64,000 bases of DNA from JAVVEG01 sp041751425 (GTDB lineage Bacteria; Pseudomonadota; Gammaproteobacteria; Pseudomonadales; Pseudohongiellaceae), in assembly GCA_041751425.1 (NCBI GenBank), contig JBGSXL010000004.1, forward strand, positions 156,665-220,664, read 5' to 3'. Under the pieces are notes generated by a model. It was given only the letters and a program-made list of their open reading frames with translations, was not told the origin of the DNA and did no database searches. Of the stretch, positions 6,799-16,673 are shown piece by piece; position 1 is the stretch's first letter; each line of letters opens with the position of its first letter. Position numbers and translations under genes: made by a program.

Positions 6799-8727
6799 TT
6801 AATGTGTGCCGCTCTGAGAACGCCCGAATCGCGCAACCTCATCAGCCAGCAGTGTCTTGAATGCATCTATTGTCATGCTTCCAAGGTCTTCACCAGCACG
6901 GGATCTGACGGAAACAGTGCCTGCTTCCATCTCTTTGTCACCGGCTACCAACAGATAGGGGATCTTCTGCATCGTGTGCTCGCGGATTTTAAAGCCGATC
7001 TTCTCATTTCTCAAGTCCGCGATGACTCTAAAACCTTTATTTACCAGTGTTTTTTTGATTTCTTCACAATATGCAGCCTGTTTATCAGTAATGTTGAGAA
7101 CTATCGCTTGCTCGGGAGCCAACCACACCGGCATGGCACCGGCGAAATGCTCAATCAACACACCGATGAAACGCTCAAACGATCCCAGGATTGCGCGATG
7201 CAACATCACTGGCACCTGACGACTGCCATCTTCGGCAACATACTGGGCATCCAGACGCCCTGGCGTGGAGAAATCCACCTGAATAGTGCCGCATTGCTGA
7301 ATGCGTCCCATGCAGTCTTTCAACGAGAACTCGATCTTTGGTCCGTAGAAAGCACCCTCACCCGGCAGCAACTCCCACGGCAAACCACTGTTCTGCAAAG
7401 CCTGTTTAAGGGCCGCCTCAGACTTGTCCCACAACTCATCCGCGCCTACCCGCTTTTCCGGGCGCGTGGAGAGGCGCAGGATAATATCGTCAAAACCGAA
7501 ATCCTTGTAGACGCCAAACAATAACTGCATGAAAGCGGCGACTTCGCTTTGAATATCTTCTTCAGCACAGAAAATATGGCCATCATCCTGAGTAAAACTG
7601 CGCACCCGCATCAAACCATGCATACTGCCAGACGGTTCAAAGCGATGGCAGGAACCGAACTCGGCCAGGCGCATTGGCAGATCACGATAACTTTTCAGGC
7701 CCTGATTAAACACCTGCACATGGCAAGGGCAATTCATCGGCTTGATAGCATAAAGCCTGTTATCGGACTCGACGCTGAACATCTGCTCAGAAAACTTGTC
7801 CGCATGGCCGGACTTTTCCCATAGGCTATAATCAACCAACTGTGGCGTACGAATTTCCAGGTAACCGTTAGCGCGCTGCAGATCCTGCATGTATTGTTGA
7901 ATCACCTGATAGATGGTCCAACCACGTGGATGCCAGAAAACCATGCCAGGCGCTTCTTCCTGGAAGTGAAACAGGGAAAGCTTCTTGCCGATCTTGCGAT
8001 GATCGCGCTTTTCCGCTTCTTCCAGCCGTTGCAGATACTGAGCCAGAGCCTTCTTGTCGCCCCAGGCAGTGCCGTAAATACGTTGCAGCATTTCCTTGCT
8101 GGAGTCACCGCGCCAATATGCGCCGGCCACTGACGTCAGTTTGAATGCCTTGAACTTGCCGGTAGAAGGCACATGCGGCCCACGACACAGATCGATGAAT
8201 TCGCCTTGCTTATAGAAAGACAGCGGTTCATCACCCGGTATGCTCTCGATAATCTCAACCTTGTACTTCTCGCCCATCTTGTCGAACATAGCCATGGCTT
8301 CTGCGCGACTCAAGACGGAGCGATGTACCGGGAGATCCTCGGCCACAATTTCCTGCATCTTGTTTTCAATCTTTTGCAGATCTTCCGGCGTGAAAGGTCT
8401 GTGATAGGCGAAGTCGTAGAAGAAGCCGTCCTCAATCACCGGGCCGATAGTCACCTGTGCTTCCGGGAACAATCTTTGTACTGCCTGCGCCATCAAATGT
8501 GCGCAGGAATGGCGAATCACTTCAATGCCATCACTGTCCCGCTCGGTAATGACCGCAACTTCGGCATCTTCGCTGACCAGAAAAGAGGTATCGACCAAAT
8601 TGCCGTTCACACGACCGGCCAACGCCGCCTTGGCCAAACCTGCGCCTATAGAGGCAGCAATCTGGTCCACGGTAACGGGATCATCATAGGAACGGGTACT
8701 TCCATCGGGAAGTGTGATCAGTGGCAT
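6799..8727 (-). CDS. thrS: Threonine--tRNA ligase
   Basis: At 642 residues this equals the E. coli length. An N-terminal TGS domain (MPLITLPDGSTRSYDDPVTV) is followed by the editing domain, where VIRHSCAHLMAQAVQRLFPE carries the HxxxH metal/editing motif. The class II core contains KPMNCPCHVQVFNQG with the zinc-binding cysteine, RVRSFTQDDGHIFC and motif 3 near the end of the core. A C-terminal HGTP anticodon-binding domain is present (WLAPEQAIVLNITDKQ). The start has GGAAT eight bases upstream. A complete tRNA-Val gene ends only 21 bases before the start codon on the same strand. Confidence 0.97.
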   Translation of the reverse strand: MPLITLPDGSTRSYDDPVTVDQIAASIGAGLAKAALAGRVNGNLVDTSFLVSEDAEVAVITERDSDGIEVIRHSCAHLMAQAVQRLFPEAQVTIGPVIEDGFFYDFAYHRPFTPEDLQKIENKMQEIVAEDLPVHRSVLSRAEAMAMFDKMGEKYKVEIIESIPGDEPLSFYKQGEFIDLCRGPHVPSTGKFKAFKLTSVAGAYWRGDSSKEMLQRIYGTAWGDKKALAQYLQRLEEAEKRDHRKIGKKLSLFHFQEEAPGMVFWHPRGWTIYQVIQQYMQDLQRANGYLEIRTPQLVDYSLWEKSGHADKFSEQMFSVESDNRLYAIKPMNCPCHVQVFNQGLKSYRDLPMRLAEFGSCHRFEPSGSMHGLMRVRSFTQDDGHIFCAEEDIQSEVAAFMQLLFGVYKDFGFDDIILRLSTRPEKRVGADELWDKSEAALKQALQNSGLPWELLPGEGAFYGPKIEFSLKDCMGRIQQCGTIQVDFSTPGRLDAQYVAEDGSRQVPVMLHRAILGSFERFIGVLIEHFAGAMPVWLAPEQAIVLNITDKQAAYCEEIKKTLVNKGFRVIADLRNEKIGFKIREHTMQKIPYLLVAGDKEMEAGTVSVRSRAGEDLGSMTIDAFKTLLADEVARFGRSQSGTH

Positions 8728-8748
8728 AACAATTCCATCGGTTTAATT

Positions 8749-8825
<77 letters not shown>

Positions 8826-8912
8826 AAAAAAAGGTGACTGCGTGGCCAACATGTACCGGCCTTTAAAACCGATCCGGGGTCGCCAAAAAGGTCGCCTCTA
8901 AAAAGAGACGCG

Positions 8913-8941
8913 ATTATAGGGGCATGGCGGCAAAACTACAA
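8913..8941 (-). promoter_or_regulatory. Strong sigma-70 promoter for tRNA-Val/thrS
   Basis: On the minus strand TTGTAG (8936-8941), a 17-base spacer and a perfect TATAAT (8913-8918) lie about 90 bases upstream of the tRNA-Val 5' end. The bases after the -10 are GC-rich (CGCGTC), as in stringently controlled stable-RNA promoters. Confidence 0.75.
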
Positions 8942-9017
8942 CTCGGAACTGCACCAGAATCAACGCGCTGGGCGATTTATCTCGAACAACTTCACAATGT
9001 ATCGAAGCAGTAAACAT

Positions 9018-11060
9018 TTAGCTGCGTAAAAGTTGTGCCCTGAGTTGCGCAATTTGATCACGGGTACTGGCAGCTTCTTCAAAAGCGAGATTCTTCGCAT
9101 GTTCATACATACGACTTTCCAGTTTTGCTATCTCTTTGGTCAAGGTCTTCACGTCCATGGCTGTAACCGGAATTTCGTAGGTGGAACGCTTGTCGGCAAC
9201 CGCGCGACCGCGCCGCCCTGAGCGGCTCTCTGCAGAAGTCGCATAGGCGCCTTCCATCACATCGTTGACTGACTTGATTACTCCTATTGGAGTGATATTG
9301 TGCTCCCGGTTAAATTCGAGCTGAATATTACGGCGTTTTTCTGACTCATTAATGGCACGCTCCATGGAACCCGTTGTACGGTCCGCATAGAGAATGGCAC
9401 GACCATGCAGGTTGCGGGCAGCGCGACCAATGGTTTGTATCAAAGAGCGTTCCGACCGCAGAAATCCTTCCTTGTCTGCATCCAAAATTGCTACCAGAGC
9501 CACTTCAGGAATATCCAGACCTTCCCGCAACAGATTGATACCTACCAGCACATCAAAATGACCCAGACGCAGATCTCGAATAATTTCTGAACGTTCCACG
9601 GTATCAATATCTGAGTGCAGATAACGGACCCGCACATCATGATCTGCCAGATAGTCCGTCAGATCTTCTGCCATGCGCTTGGTCAGCACGGTCACCAGCA
9701 CCCTCTCGCCGCGCCCAGCTACCTGACGGATCTCTGAAAGCAAGTCATCTACCTGTGAGGTGGCCGGACGAATTTCCAAAACCGGATCCACAAGACCTGT
9801 CGGGCGCACCAGCTGTCTTACCAACTGTCCGGCATGGGTTTCTTCATAAGGACCGGGTGTGGCAGAGACGAAAATCATCTGCGGCACCATTTGTTCCCAC
9901 TCATCGAATCGCAGCGGCCGGTTATCCAGTGCAGAGGGCAGACGAAAACCATATTGCACCAAAGTTTCCTTGCGCGATCTGTCGCCTTTGTACATGGCAC
10001 CAAGTTGCGGAATGGAAACATGCGACTCGTCAGCAATGACAATCGCGTTGGGTGGCAGATAGTCATACAAAGTAGGCGGTGGCTGTCCGGTTTTGCGACC
10101 GGACAGGAAACGGGAGTAATTCTCGATGCCTGTGCAATAACCCAACTCGTTGATCATTTCGATATCGAACTTGGTGCGTTGCGCCAGGCGCTGCGCTTCA
10201 ACCAACTGATTATTGCTCTCCAGTTGCAATAAACGTTCATTGAGCTCCAGCTTGATCTCCTCTACCGCATCCAGCATGGTTTGCCGCGGGGTCACATAAT
10301 GCGATTTAGGAAATACAGTCAGGCGCGGAACACGTCGGACAACTTCACCCGTCAGCGGATCAAAGTAAGAAAGATTTTCCACCTCATCATCAAACAACTC
10401 GATGCGAATGGCATATCGCTCGGACTCGGCCGGATAAATATCGATGACATCGCCACGCACGCGATAGGTGGCACGTTGTAATTCAATATCATTTCGTGTG
10501 TATTGCATATCGGCGAGTCGGCGCAAAATAAAGCGCTGATCCGTTTTTTCACCACGATCCAGATGCAACATCATCTGTAAATACGATTTAGGATCTCCCA
10601 GGCCGTAGATGGCAGATACGGTCGCAACAACGATAACATCAGGACGTTCCAGCAAGGCTTTTGTAGCAGACAGACGCATCTGCTCAATGTGGTCATTTAT
10701 AGACGAGTCCTTCTCTATATACAGGTCGGACGATGGGACGTAGGCTTCCGGTTGGTAATAGTCGTAGTAAGAGACAAAATACTCAACGGCATTGTCGGGA
10801 AAGAACTCCGAAAACTCTCCGTATAGTTGAGCCGCAAGAGTCTTGTTCGGCGCCATGACCAATGCGGGTCTTTGCGTACGCTCAATGACATTGGCAATGG
10901 TGAAAGTCTTGCCAGAGCCGGTTACGCCCAACAGAGTTTGCGATGCCAAACCATCATTCAACCCTTCCACCAGCTTCTCTATTGCCTGTGGCTGATCGCC
11001 TGCCGGCTTGAATCCTGAGTGAATCTTGAAGCGGGTATCCATTTTGAAATTACTACTCAT
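9018..11060 (-). CDS. uvrB: UvrABC system protein B
   Basis: UvrB is the helicase-like damage-verification subunit of nucleotide excision repair and recruits UvrC. Visible are Walker A (GVTGSGKTFT), the beta-hairpin region SYYDYYQPEAYVPSSD that clamps DNA, the DExH-type box (VIADESHVSIPQLGAMY) and helicase motifs V/VI (LREGLDIPE, QTIGRAARN). A C-terminal UVR domain (EIAKLESRMYEHAKNLAFEE) binds UvrC. I place the start at ATG 11058-11060 (MSSNFKMDTRF, 680 aa), which best fits E. coli UvrB (673 aa); the open frame extends 15 codons further. A TATAAT lies at 11097-11102, but I see no LexA-type CTGT-N8-ACAG box. Confidence 0.97.
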   Translation of the reverse strand: MSSNFKMDTRFKIHSGFKPAGDQPQAIEKLVEGLNDGLASQTLLGVTGSGKTFTIANVIERTQRPALVMAPNKTLAAQLYGEFSEFFPDNAVEYFVSYYDYYQPEAYVPSSDLYIEKDSSINDHIEQMRLSATKALLERPDVIVVATVSAIYGLGDPKSYLQMMLHLDRGEKTDQRFILRRLADMQYTRNDIELQRATYRVRGDVIDIYPAESERYAIRIELFDDEVENLSYFDPLTGEVVRRVPRLTVFPKSHYVTPRQTMLDAVEEIKLELNERLLQLESNNQLVEAQRLAQRTKFDIEMINELGYCTGIENYSRFLSGRKTGQPPPTLYDYLPPNAIVIADESHVSIPQLGAMYKGDRSRKETLVQYGFRLPSALDNRPLRFDEWEQMVPQMIFVSATPGPYEETHAGQLVRQLVRPTGLVDPVLEIRPATSQVDDLLSEIRQVAGRGERVLVTVLTKRMAEDLTDYLADHDVRVRYLHSDIDTVERSEIIRDLRLGHFDVLVGINLLREGLDIPEVALVAILDADKEGFLRSERSLIQTIGRAARNLHGRAILYADRTTGSMERAINESEKRRNIQLEFNREHNITPIGVIKSVNDVMEGAYATSAESRSGRRGRAVADKRSTYEIPVTAMDVKTLTKEIAKLESRMYEHAKNLAFEEAASTRDQIAQLRAQLLRS

Positions 11061-11122
11061 CGGACAGCACTGCCAGCTAAAAATCGGAGAGGCGGAATTA
11101 TACACTGCAAACGGCGCAGGGG

Positions 11123-11151
11123 TTGACCCAATCTACAAATCTCATTAGTAT
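11123..11151 (+). promoter_or_regulatory. Sigma-70 promoter for tRNA-Asn
   Basis: TTGACC (11123-11128), a 17-base spacer and TAGTAT (11146-11151) lie about 43 bases upstream of the tRNA. The -35 matches five of six consensus positions and the -10 four of six. Confidence 0.6.
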
Positions 11152-11194
11152 ACGCAGCCTGTTGACGCAGACCATGTCTGCAACAATGGACGGA

Positions 11195-11269
11195 TGCCCA
11201 ATAGCTCAATGGTAGAGTAGGTGACTGTTAATCACTTGGTTCCTGGTTCGAGCCCAGGTTGGGCAGCCA
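11195..11269 (+). tRNA. tRNA-Asn (anticodon GTT)
   Basis: Acceptor arms TGCCCAA/TTGGGCA pair fully, with discriminator G and encoded CCA (11267-11269). The anticodon stem GGTGA/TCACT closes loop CTGTTAA, giving anticodon GTT. The T arm CCTGG-TTCGAGC-CCAGG is standard. The D arm GCTC/GAGT is slightly weak. Total length is 75 nt. Confidence 0.95.
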
Positions 11270-11483
11270 AATTCAATTTCCGCATGCACTGCCCTCCCCC
11301 GTTATACGCTTAATAGACTATCCACTGCGTTTTTCTGCCCGCATCGCAGCCAAAGGGTGGTTTGCGTATTCTCAAGCTGACTGTCAGAACACTAGTAATC
11401 CTGATGACCATCCGCATTGAATGAGGTAAAGTAGCGCCCCATTACCAAACCACTTTTGCAGCGTATTAAAAAGGAGCTACCAC

Positions 11484-12176
11484 ATGAATAAAGTACTGAT
11501 TGGCTTGCTGGGTCTGGCAGTTGTAGTTGGCATCTGGTTTTTCCTTGCTACGCCCGGTGAAGAAAGCAGCACTGTACAATCTGATACAACCTCCTCTGAA
11601 ACAGTTGCAGCAGTTGACGAAGCCGCTGAAGATGTCGCCGCTGCAGCTGAGGAAACGCCCGCACTGGCTCCTGAAGGTAACCCGGTTGTTGTACTGGAAA
11701 CCAATAAAGGCAGAGTAGTCATCGAATTGTGGGCTGACAGAGCGCCATTGACCGTTGCAAACTTCCTGCGCTACACAGACAACGGTTTTTATAACGACCT
11801 CGTATTCCACCGTGTCATTCCTAATTTCATGATTCAAGGTGGTGGATTCAATAGTGAGATGTTTGAACAGTCGACATATGCCGCCATCAAAAATGAAGCG
11901 ACACCAGAATTGCTGAATAATCGTGGCACCATAGCCATGGCCAGAACTAATGTCGTCGACAGCGCCACCAGCCAGTTCTTCATCAATCTGGTGGACAATG
12001 CGTTTCTGAACCACACTGATACCACACCATCAGGTTATGGTTATGCCGTTTTTGGACAGGTGATTGAAGGTATGGAGGTTGTCGATGAGATTGCGACTGT
12101 GGCGACTGGCAATGCCAGAGGCCATCAGAACGTGCCAGTTGAACCAGTTATTATGACTTCGGTGACACGTCAGTAA
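11484..12176 (+). CDS. Membrane-anchored cyclophilin-type peptidyl-prolyl isomerase
   Basis: The 230-residue protein begins with an uncleaved-looking hydrophobic anchor (MNKVLIGLLGLAVVVGIWFF). An acidic, low-complexity linker (~22-68) leads to a cyclophilin domain (~68-230) that would face the periplasm. The domain shows the core VFHRVIPNFMIQGG, where the arginine is the catalytic residue, SQFFINLVDN and the closing YAVFGQVIEGMEVVD. It accelerates proline isomerisation during folding. The start has an ideal AAGGAGC site. It stands alone between tRNA-Asn and a convergent polysaccharide gene. A second exported cyclophilin is at 34918-35529. Confidence 0.93.
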   Translation: MNKVLIGLLGLAVVVGIWFFLATPGEESSTVQSDTTSSETVAAVDEAAEDVAAAAEETPALAPEGNPVVVLETNKGRVVIELWADRAPLTVANFLRYTDNGFYNDLVFHRVIPNFMIQGGGFNSEMFEQSTYAAIKNEATPELLNNRGTIAMARTNVVDSATSQFFINLVDNAFLNHTDTTPSGYGYAVFGQVIEGMEVVDEIATVATGNARGHQNVPVEPVIMTSVTRQ

Positions 12177-12290
12177 GAAAACAATCTAAATTAGTAAACG
12201 GGAAGTGACCGCCCATTATTTGTAAGACAGGTAGCAACAAGCCAGGTACGTATAAGCCAGATACCTGGAGAACAATGACTTGTACTTGCT

Positions 12291-14258
12291 TTACTTGTAA
12301 AGAGTGGTCACTTTCGCAACCGCCTTGCGTTTGCCCTCTGCTGCGGACCCGGTGTTAGTGCTGTCATCGCCCCACAGGAGATCATTTAGTTTCTCACCTG
12401 GTTCAAAGCCATCCACGGCCGCCATCAGCAACTCCCGAATCGCGGCAAGATCCATGCTCTTGCACGCAATTTGCAGCTTTTGCACAAATACTTCCAATTC
12501 CTCCCAAACCAGGAAATCCTCCTCCGCGCGCATAATTTTCGGATGTTCGGTGCCTCTTACGGATTCACCGATCAACAACTCTTCGAAAAGTTTTTCGCCG
12601 GGACGTAAGCCTGTGTACTCAATCGCAATGTCACCCTTGTAGGAATTGTCGTCTTTGATGTCATAACCCATCAGGTGGATCATTTTCTTGGCCAGATCAA
12701 CAATGCGGATAGGCTCATGCATATCCAGTACGAATACATCGCCACCGGTTGCCATAGAACCTGCCTGAATCACCAGTTGCGCCGCTTCCTGCACTGTCAT
12801 GAAATAGCGCGTCACCTCCGGATGCGTGACGGTAACCGGGCCACCCATGCTGATCTGACGCCTGAACAATGGAACAACTGAGCCAGAAGACCCCAATACA
12901 TTGCCGAATCTCACCATGCTGAAACGTGTCGTACTTTTCTTGTGAGCCAGAGCTTGCAATATCTGCTCGGCAAAGCGCTTGGTAGCGCCCATGATATTGG
13001 TTGGACGGACAGCCTTGTCTGTGGATATGAAAACAAAATCTCTGATCTTGCATTTCTCCGCAGCCAGCGCTGCGATATACGTGCCAAATATATTATTTTG
13101 CACACCCTCAATAACGTTTTTTTCAACCATAGGTACTTGCTTGTAGGCCGCCACATGATAGACGGTTTCTACCATAAAACGCGTCAGCACATGTTCAACC
13201 AGGCTCTGATTACAGACATTACCGAGAAGTGCGATCACCTCGATCTGTTTGCCGTTCTCGATTCCCAATAATTCTTCCCGCAACTCGCTTTCCAGGGCAT
13301 ACAGTCCATATTCGAAACTATCCAACAATATTATCCGAGCGGGCCGTAAGTGGACTATCTGGCGACAAATCTCCGACCCAATAGAGCCAGCAGCGCCTGT
13401 CACCATCACCGAACGACCGATGATGCAGGCCCCCAACAATTCAGGGTTCGGTGGTACGATATCGCGCCCAAGCAGATCCTCAATATCGACATCACGCACT
13501 TCGTCAACACCCACTTTGCCCGAAACCATATCGAATAGATCGGGCACAGTTTTCACATGCACGGGCAGGTGCTCAAGCCGATTCAGGATCTCCTTTCGCT
13601 CAGCGTGAGTTGCCGAAGGAATAGCCAGCAATATTTGTCGTACAGAGAAATTATCGATCAACTCCAACAAGGAATTTGGACTGTAAACGCGTATACCGTG
13701 CACGATACTGCCGATGCTGCTGCGACTGTCATCCACGAATGCCACAGGCAAATACTGATCGCCATTCTGTAGCGCTGCCGCCAACTGCATACCTGAACTT
13801 CCCGCCCCGTATATGACAACGGGTTCTTTGGGACGAAAGTTCTGAATCAGACTTTGCAGGGCTACTTTGGCGACCAGACGGCTGCCACCGACGAATAACA
13901 AAGATATCATCCAGAAAATCGGCAGCACCGCATAATTGAAATTTTCCCCTTGCAGGAAAAGAATGCAGACGACAGCCATCAGGCAGGTCGATATGGTCAC
14001 GCCCTGCAAAACAATGAATGTAGATTGCAGCCCCATATAAAGCAGAATGGCGCGGTAGAGCCCTATACGGAAAAATACCAGAACGCTGGCAAGGCTTGCC
14101 AGCCCAAGATAAAGAGTAGAGTTTGCACCCAAAGCCGTTGAATCACCGCCCAGCAATCCGAATGTCAGCCACAAAGCCAGACCAATCATGACGCAGTCTG
14201 CCAGCATCATCAGAAGTTGTTTTACCGTTCGTGATAAAGGTATGGTGTACAAATTCAT
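12291..14258 (-). CDS. Membrane-bound nucleotide-sugar 4,6-dehydratase (WbpM/CapD/FlaA1-like)
   Basis: Four transmembrane helices (~residues 15-140) precede two Rossmann domains: a CoA-binding-like one (VVIYGAGSSGMQLAAAL) and a C-terminal SDR dehydratase (VMVTGAAGSIGSEICRQI). The active-site region reads FVFISTDKAVRPTNIMGATK, with the methionine-for-tyrosine triad typical of this long family. At 655 residues it matches WbpM-type proteins that convert UDP-GlcNAc to the 4-keto-6-deoxy sugar for O-antigen synthesis (family knowledge). It starts 12 bases after the stop of the WbpL-like gene, forming a two-gene lipid-linked glycan initiation unit. Confidence 0.92.
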   Translation of the reverse strand: MNLYTIPLSRTVKQLLMMLADCVMIGLALWLTFGLLGGDSTALGANSTLYLGLASLASVLVFFRIGLYRAILLYMGLQSTFIVLQGVTISTCLMAVVCILFLQGENFNYAVLPIFWMISLLFVGGSRLVAKVALQSLIQNFRPKEPVVIYGAGSSGMQLAAALQNGDQYLPVAFVDDSRSSIGSIVHGIRVYSPNSLLELIDNFSVRQILLAIPSATHAERKEILNRLEHLPVHVKTVPDLFDMVSGKVGVDEVRDVDIEDLLGRDIVPPNPELLGACIIGRSVMVTGAAGSIGSEICRQIVHLRPARIILLDSFEYGLYALESELREELLGIENGKQIEVIALLGNVCNQSLVEHVLTRFMVETVYHVAAYKQVPMVEKNVIEGVQNNIFGTYIAALAAEKCKIRDFVFISTDKAVRPTNIMGATKRFAEQILQALAHKKSTTRFSMVRFGNVLGSSGSVVPLFRRQISMGGPVTVTHPEVTRYFMTVQEAAQLVIQAGSMATGGDVFVLDMHEPIRIVDLAKKMIHLMGYDIKDDNSYKGDIAIEYTGLRPGEKLFEELLIGESVRGTEHPKIMRAEEDFLVWEELEVFVQKLQIACKSMDLAAIRELLMAAVDGFEPGEKLNDLLWGDDSTNTGSAAEGKRKAVAKVTTLYK

Positions 14259-14270
14259 AAGCTTCCTGTC

Positions 14271-15323
14271 TTAATCTTTGTTGGTCCCATCTCCAGCACC
14301 AAACCAATGTGCCAGCAGGAACAAGGGTACTATACCAAAAACAGCAAGGTATACCCCGTATTCGGGGTGTATTTCTGTGAGCCAGACCAAGGGCCATAGC
14401 CAGCAGACATTGATCAACATCGCGGCAATACAAACTCTGGCATGACCGTAGCGTAGTGCGGCGTGCTGATAGGCGTGGCTGCGATGCGCCTGATACCAGG
14501 GTTCGCGCCTCAGCATACGCCTGACAACGGTAAGAGTTGCATCACAAATGAATATACCCGGTAGCAGAATCCAGCTCCACAGACTCATGCTGCCAGCATA
14601 AATACTGAGTAGCGCTATGACAGCCAACAAGAAACCCAGAAAGCCGCTACCTACATCACCCATGAAAATTTTTGCTGGCTGCCAGTTCAGAATCAAAAAG
14701 CCGGCGCTGGCAGCACCGAGAAACCAGCACAAGTTTGCCAAAGAATTGTGACCACCCTGTGTCAACAACAATCCAGCGCTTATGGCGATAAAACAACACT
14801 CACTGGCCGCAATGCCATCGATACCATCCATGAAATTATACAGATTGGTCGACCAGACTAGTGTTAACACCAACACAGGAATGGATACAAGGCCAACATT
14901 GAGCGTGATATCTGTAACCTGTAGCGCAGGCATGGGGCCAAGTATTGCAAGAACAAAAAGTGCCGCAGTAAACTGAATAGCAATTCGCCAGCGATAATCC
15001 AATTGGTGTAAATCGTCCAACAAACCGATAACGGCGATCACCAGACAGATGATTATCACGATTGTTTCGGTAGAGTTGAGCTGCTGCAGGAAATATAGAA
15101 TGGCAAACCCAATGTAGAAAGCTAAGACGATAGCCAGGCCACCGCCGCGCGGGGTGGGTGCAATATGCGAACTGCGGGCAACAGGCATGTCCAATAATTC
15201 TTTGGCCAATGCGAAGCGACGAACAAGCAGGGTTCCGATCATCGCAATCAGAAAAATCAACAGTGTGACGAGCACAAGTGAGGAGCTTGGCAATATCGGA
15301 ACTGTGATGTCGGAATTTGGCAT
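14271..15323 (-). CDS. Undecaprenyl-phosphate sugar-1-phosphate transferase, WbpL/WecA-like
   Basis: The 350-residue polytopic protein (about 10-11 helices) belongs to glycosyltransferase family 4 (MraY/WecA superfamily), which transfers a HexNAc-1-phosphate from a UDP sugar to undecaprenyl phosphate. Key motifs are the cytoplasmic DDLHQLDYRWRIA, NLYNFMDGIDGIAASE with catalytic aspartates, AKIFMGDVGSGFLGF and the late basic loop RREPWYQAHRSHAYQH. ATG 15321-15323 is preferred over a GTG two codons earlier. The following dehydratase gene supports an O-antigen role, but other surface glycans are possible. Confidence 0.92.
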   Translation of the reverse strand: MPNSDITVPILPSSSLVLVTLLIFLIAMIGTLLVRRFALAKELLDMPVARSSHIAPTPRGGGLAIVLAFYIGFAILYFLQQLNSTETIVIIICLVIAVIGLLDDLHQLDYRWRIAIQFTAALFVLAILGPMPALQVTDITLNVGLVSIPVLVLTLVWSTNLYNFMDGIDGIAASECCFIAISAGLLLTQGGHNSLANLCWFLGAASAGFLILNWQPAKIFMGDVGSGFLGFLLAVIALLSIYAGSMSLWSWILLPGIFICDATLTVVRRMLRREPWYQAHRSHAYQHAALRYGHARVCIAAMLINVCWLWPLVWLTEIHPEYGVYLAVFGIVPLFLLAHWFGAGDGTNKD

Positions 15324-15474
15324 ATGCACCGAATTATCGAAAGCGTGAACACTGAATCATTTGCAACGCCTTGCCGATTTGGCAGTTGTTCTGCACAGGG
15401 TTCCGCACAGTAACAACACCTTCACCGCACCGGCAAGGAGCCCATTTTACCGCAACTCAGTGCGCAGACCCGGA

Positions 15475-15855
15475 CTATTTTTCCCGAATCAGAATTCGCG
15501 ACCGATTGCGCTCGATTGTGGCCTTGCCAATGCCATTTACCTCAGCCAGCTGATCGATACTTTTGAAATCACCGTTCTTTTCCCGGTGTTCGACAATTTC
15601 TCTGGCTTTGGCCGCACCGATACCATCCAACGCAAGAGCGAGAGTTGCCGCATCAGCTGAGTTGATGTCCACCTTTTGTCTGTTACCATCATTCTCTGCC
15701 TGAGTTTGCTGCTGAGAATCTTGTTGCACGTTGACAGCAAAAGCAGCAGGTGCCGCCAGCAAACTCAGCGACAGAAGCAACGTTTTGAACAGCACCAGTT
15801 TTCGGCAGGCACGTCTAATCTGGCTTAAGGTGTTTCCACTATTGATTCCATTCAT
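15475..15855 (-). CDS. ComEA-family helix-hairpin-helix DNA-binding protein
   Basis: A signal peptide with a long basic n-region ends at APAAFA. A glutamine-rich linker follows, then a compact HhH module (~residues 60-126: VDINSADAATLALALDGIG, ARE.V..R...G.F.....L..VNGIGKATIER). ComEA proteins bind incoming double-stranded DNA in the periplasm and drive uptake; a single-copy HhH form next to wbpM is common in pseudomonads. I choose ATG 15853-15855, seven bases after AAGGA; an upstream ATG two codons earlier is too close to the site. The stop is TAG, useful when judging the rpsA amber codon. Confidence 0.9.
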   Translation of the reverse strand: MNGINSGNTLSQIRRACRKLVLFKTLLLSLSLLAAPAAFAVNVQQDSQQQTQAENDGNRQKVDINSADAATLALALDGIGAAKAREIVEHREKNGDFKSIDQLAEVNGIGKATIERNRSRILIREK

Positions 15856-15920
15856 GATCATTTCCTTTTATCTATCCATAGATGACAAGCAAACAATTTT
15901 CCTGATTTACCCATCAAGGC

Positions 15921-15955
15921 GTAGTCAGGTGCAACAACCCTGTTGCACTAACTAC
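15921..15955 (-). terminator. Strong hairpin after pyrF
   Basis: On the minus strand GTAGTTAGTGCAACA and TGTTGCACCTGACTAC form a ~15-bp stem with one bulge and one wobble around a GGGT loop. It begins two bases past the pyrF stop. No T-run follows, so it is either a weak or factor-dependent terminator or a 3'-end stabiliser. Confidence 0.6.
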
Positions 15956-15956
15956 T

Positions 15957-16673
15957 TTAGCAAAGATTTGGAAACGTGCCAGCAATCTCTTCGTGTATTT
16001 CCCGCAGCCGTTCTCCGGGTCTACGCGCTTGTGTGATCGGGCGACCGATCACCAGATAGTTGCTGCCAGCTTGCAAAGCATCTGTTGGAGTGACAATGCG
16101 CTTCTGATCCTGTACTGCATCTCCTGCAGGTCTAATGCCCGGTGTTACCAGTACAAAATTGTCGCGCAAAAGTCTGCGTAAGGCGGGCACTTCCTGCGCA
16201 GAACACACAACCCCATCCATACCTGATCCACTCGCCAATGCAGCCAGACGCTGAACCTGCTCCAGTGGTGAGTGATTGACGCCCACCTCTTCCAGATCTT
16301 CCTGCTGCATGCTGGTCAACACAGTCACTGCAATTAACAAGGGCGGAACCTCTCTACCTTGCAGTGCTTCGCGAGCGGCGAGCATCATAGCGCGTCCTCC
16401 GCTTGCGTGAACATTCAACATCCAGACACCAAGGTCGGCAGCAGCGGAAACAGCTTTCGCGACGGTGTTGGGAATATCGTGAAATTTGAGATCCAGAAAA
16501 ACATCGAACCCCATACCAACAATTTGTCTGACCAACTCGGGGCCGGCGCCAGTAAATAATTCCTTGCCAATTTTTACCCTGCATATTTCTGGCGACAATT
16601 GTGCAAGTAGGTTCAATGCCGCGGCAGCGTCAGAATAATCCAGCGCCACTACAATACGTCTACTGTCCTTCAT
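15957..16673 (-). CDS. pyrF: Orotidine 5'-phosphate decarboxylase
   Basis: This TIM-barrel enzyme performs the last step of UMP synthesis, decarboxylating OMP. Residues VALDYSD (start), VKIGKELFT and the catalytic motif DLKFHDIPNTV are present, and the phosphate-binding end VTPGIRP and YLVIGRPIT.A closes the barrel. It is 238 residues, the usual length. Its start overlaps the lapA stop by 14 bases, so the two are coupled. In many gammaproteobacteria lapB lies between lapA and pyrF; it is absent here. Confidence 0.97.
   Translation of the reverse strand: MKDSRRIVVALDYSDAAAALNLLAQLSPEICRVKIGKELFTGAGPELVRQIVGMGFDVFLDLKFHDIPNTVAKAVSAAADLGVWMLNVHASGGRAMMLAAREALQGREVPPLLIAVTVLTSMQQEDLEEVGVNHSPLEQVQRLAALASGSGMDGVVCSAQEVPALRRLLRDNFVLVTPGIRPAGDAVQDQKRIVTPTDALQAGSNYLVIGRPITQARRPGERLREIHEEIAGTFPNLC

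Noticed and set aside
6778..7524. 248-residue plus-strand frame
   Set aside because: Antisense to thrS and without recognisable features.
11061..11110. LexA (SOS) box before uvrB
   Set aside because: No CTGT-N8-ACAG or close variant is visible between the uvrB start and the -10 box.
11466..12014. 182-residue minus-strand frame
   Set aside because: Antisense to the anchored cyclophilin gene; composition is that of a shadow frame.
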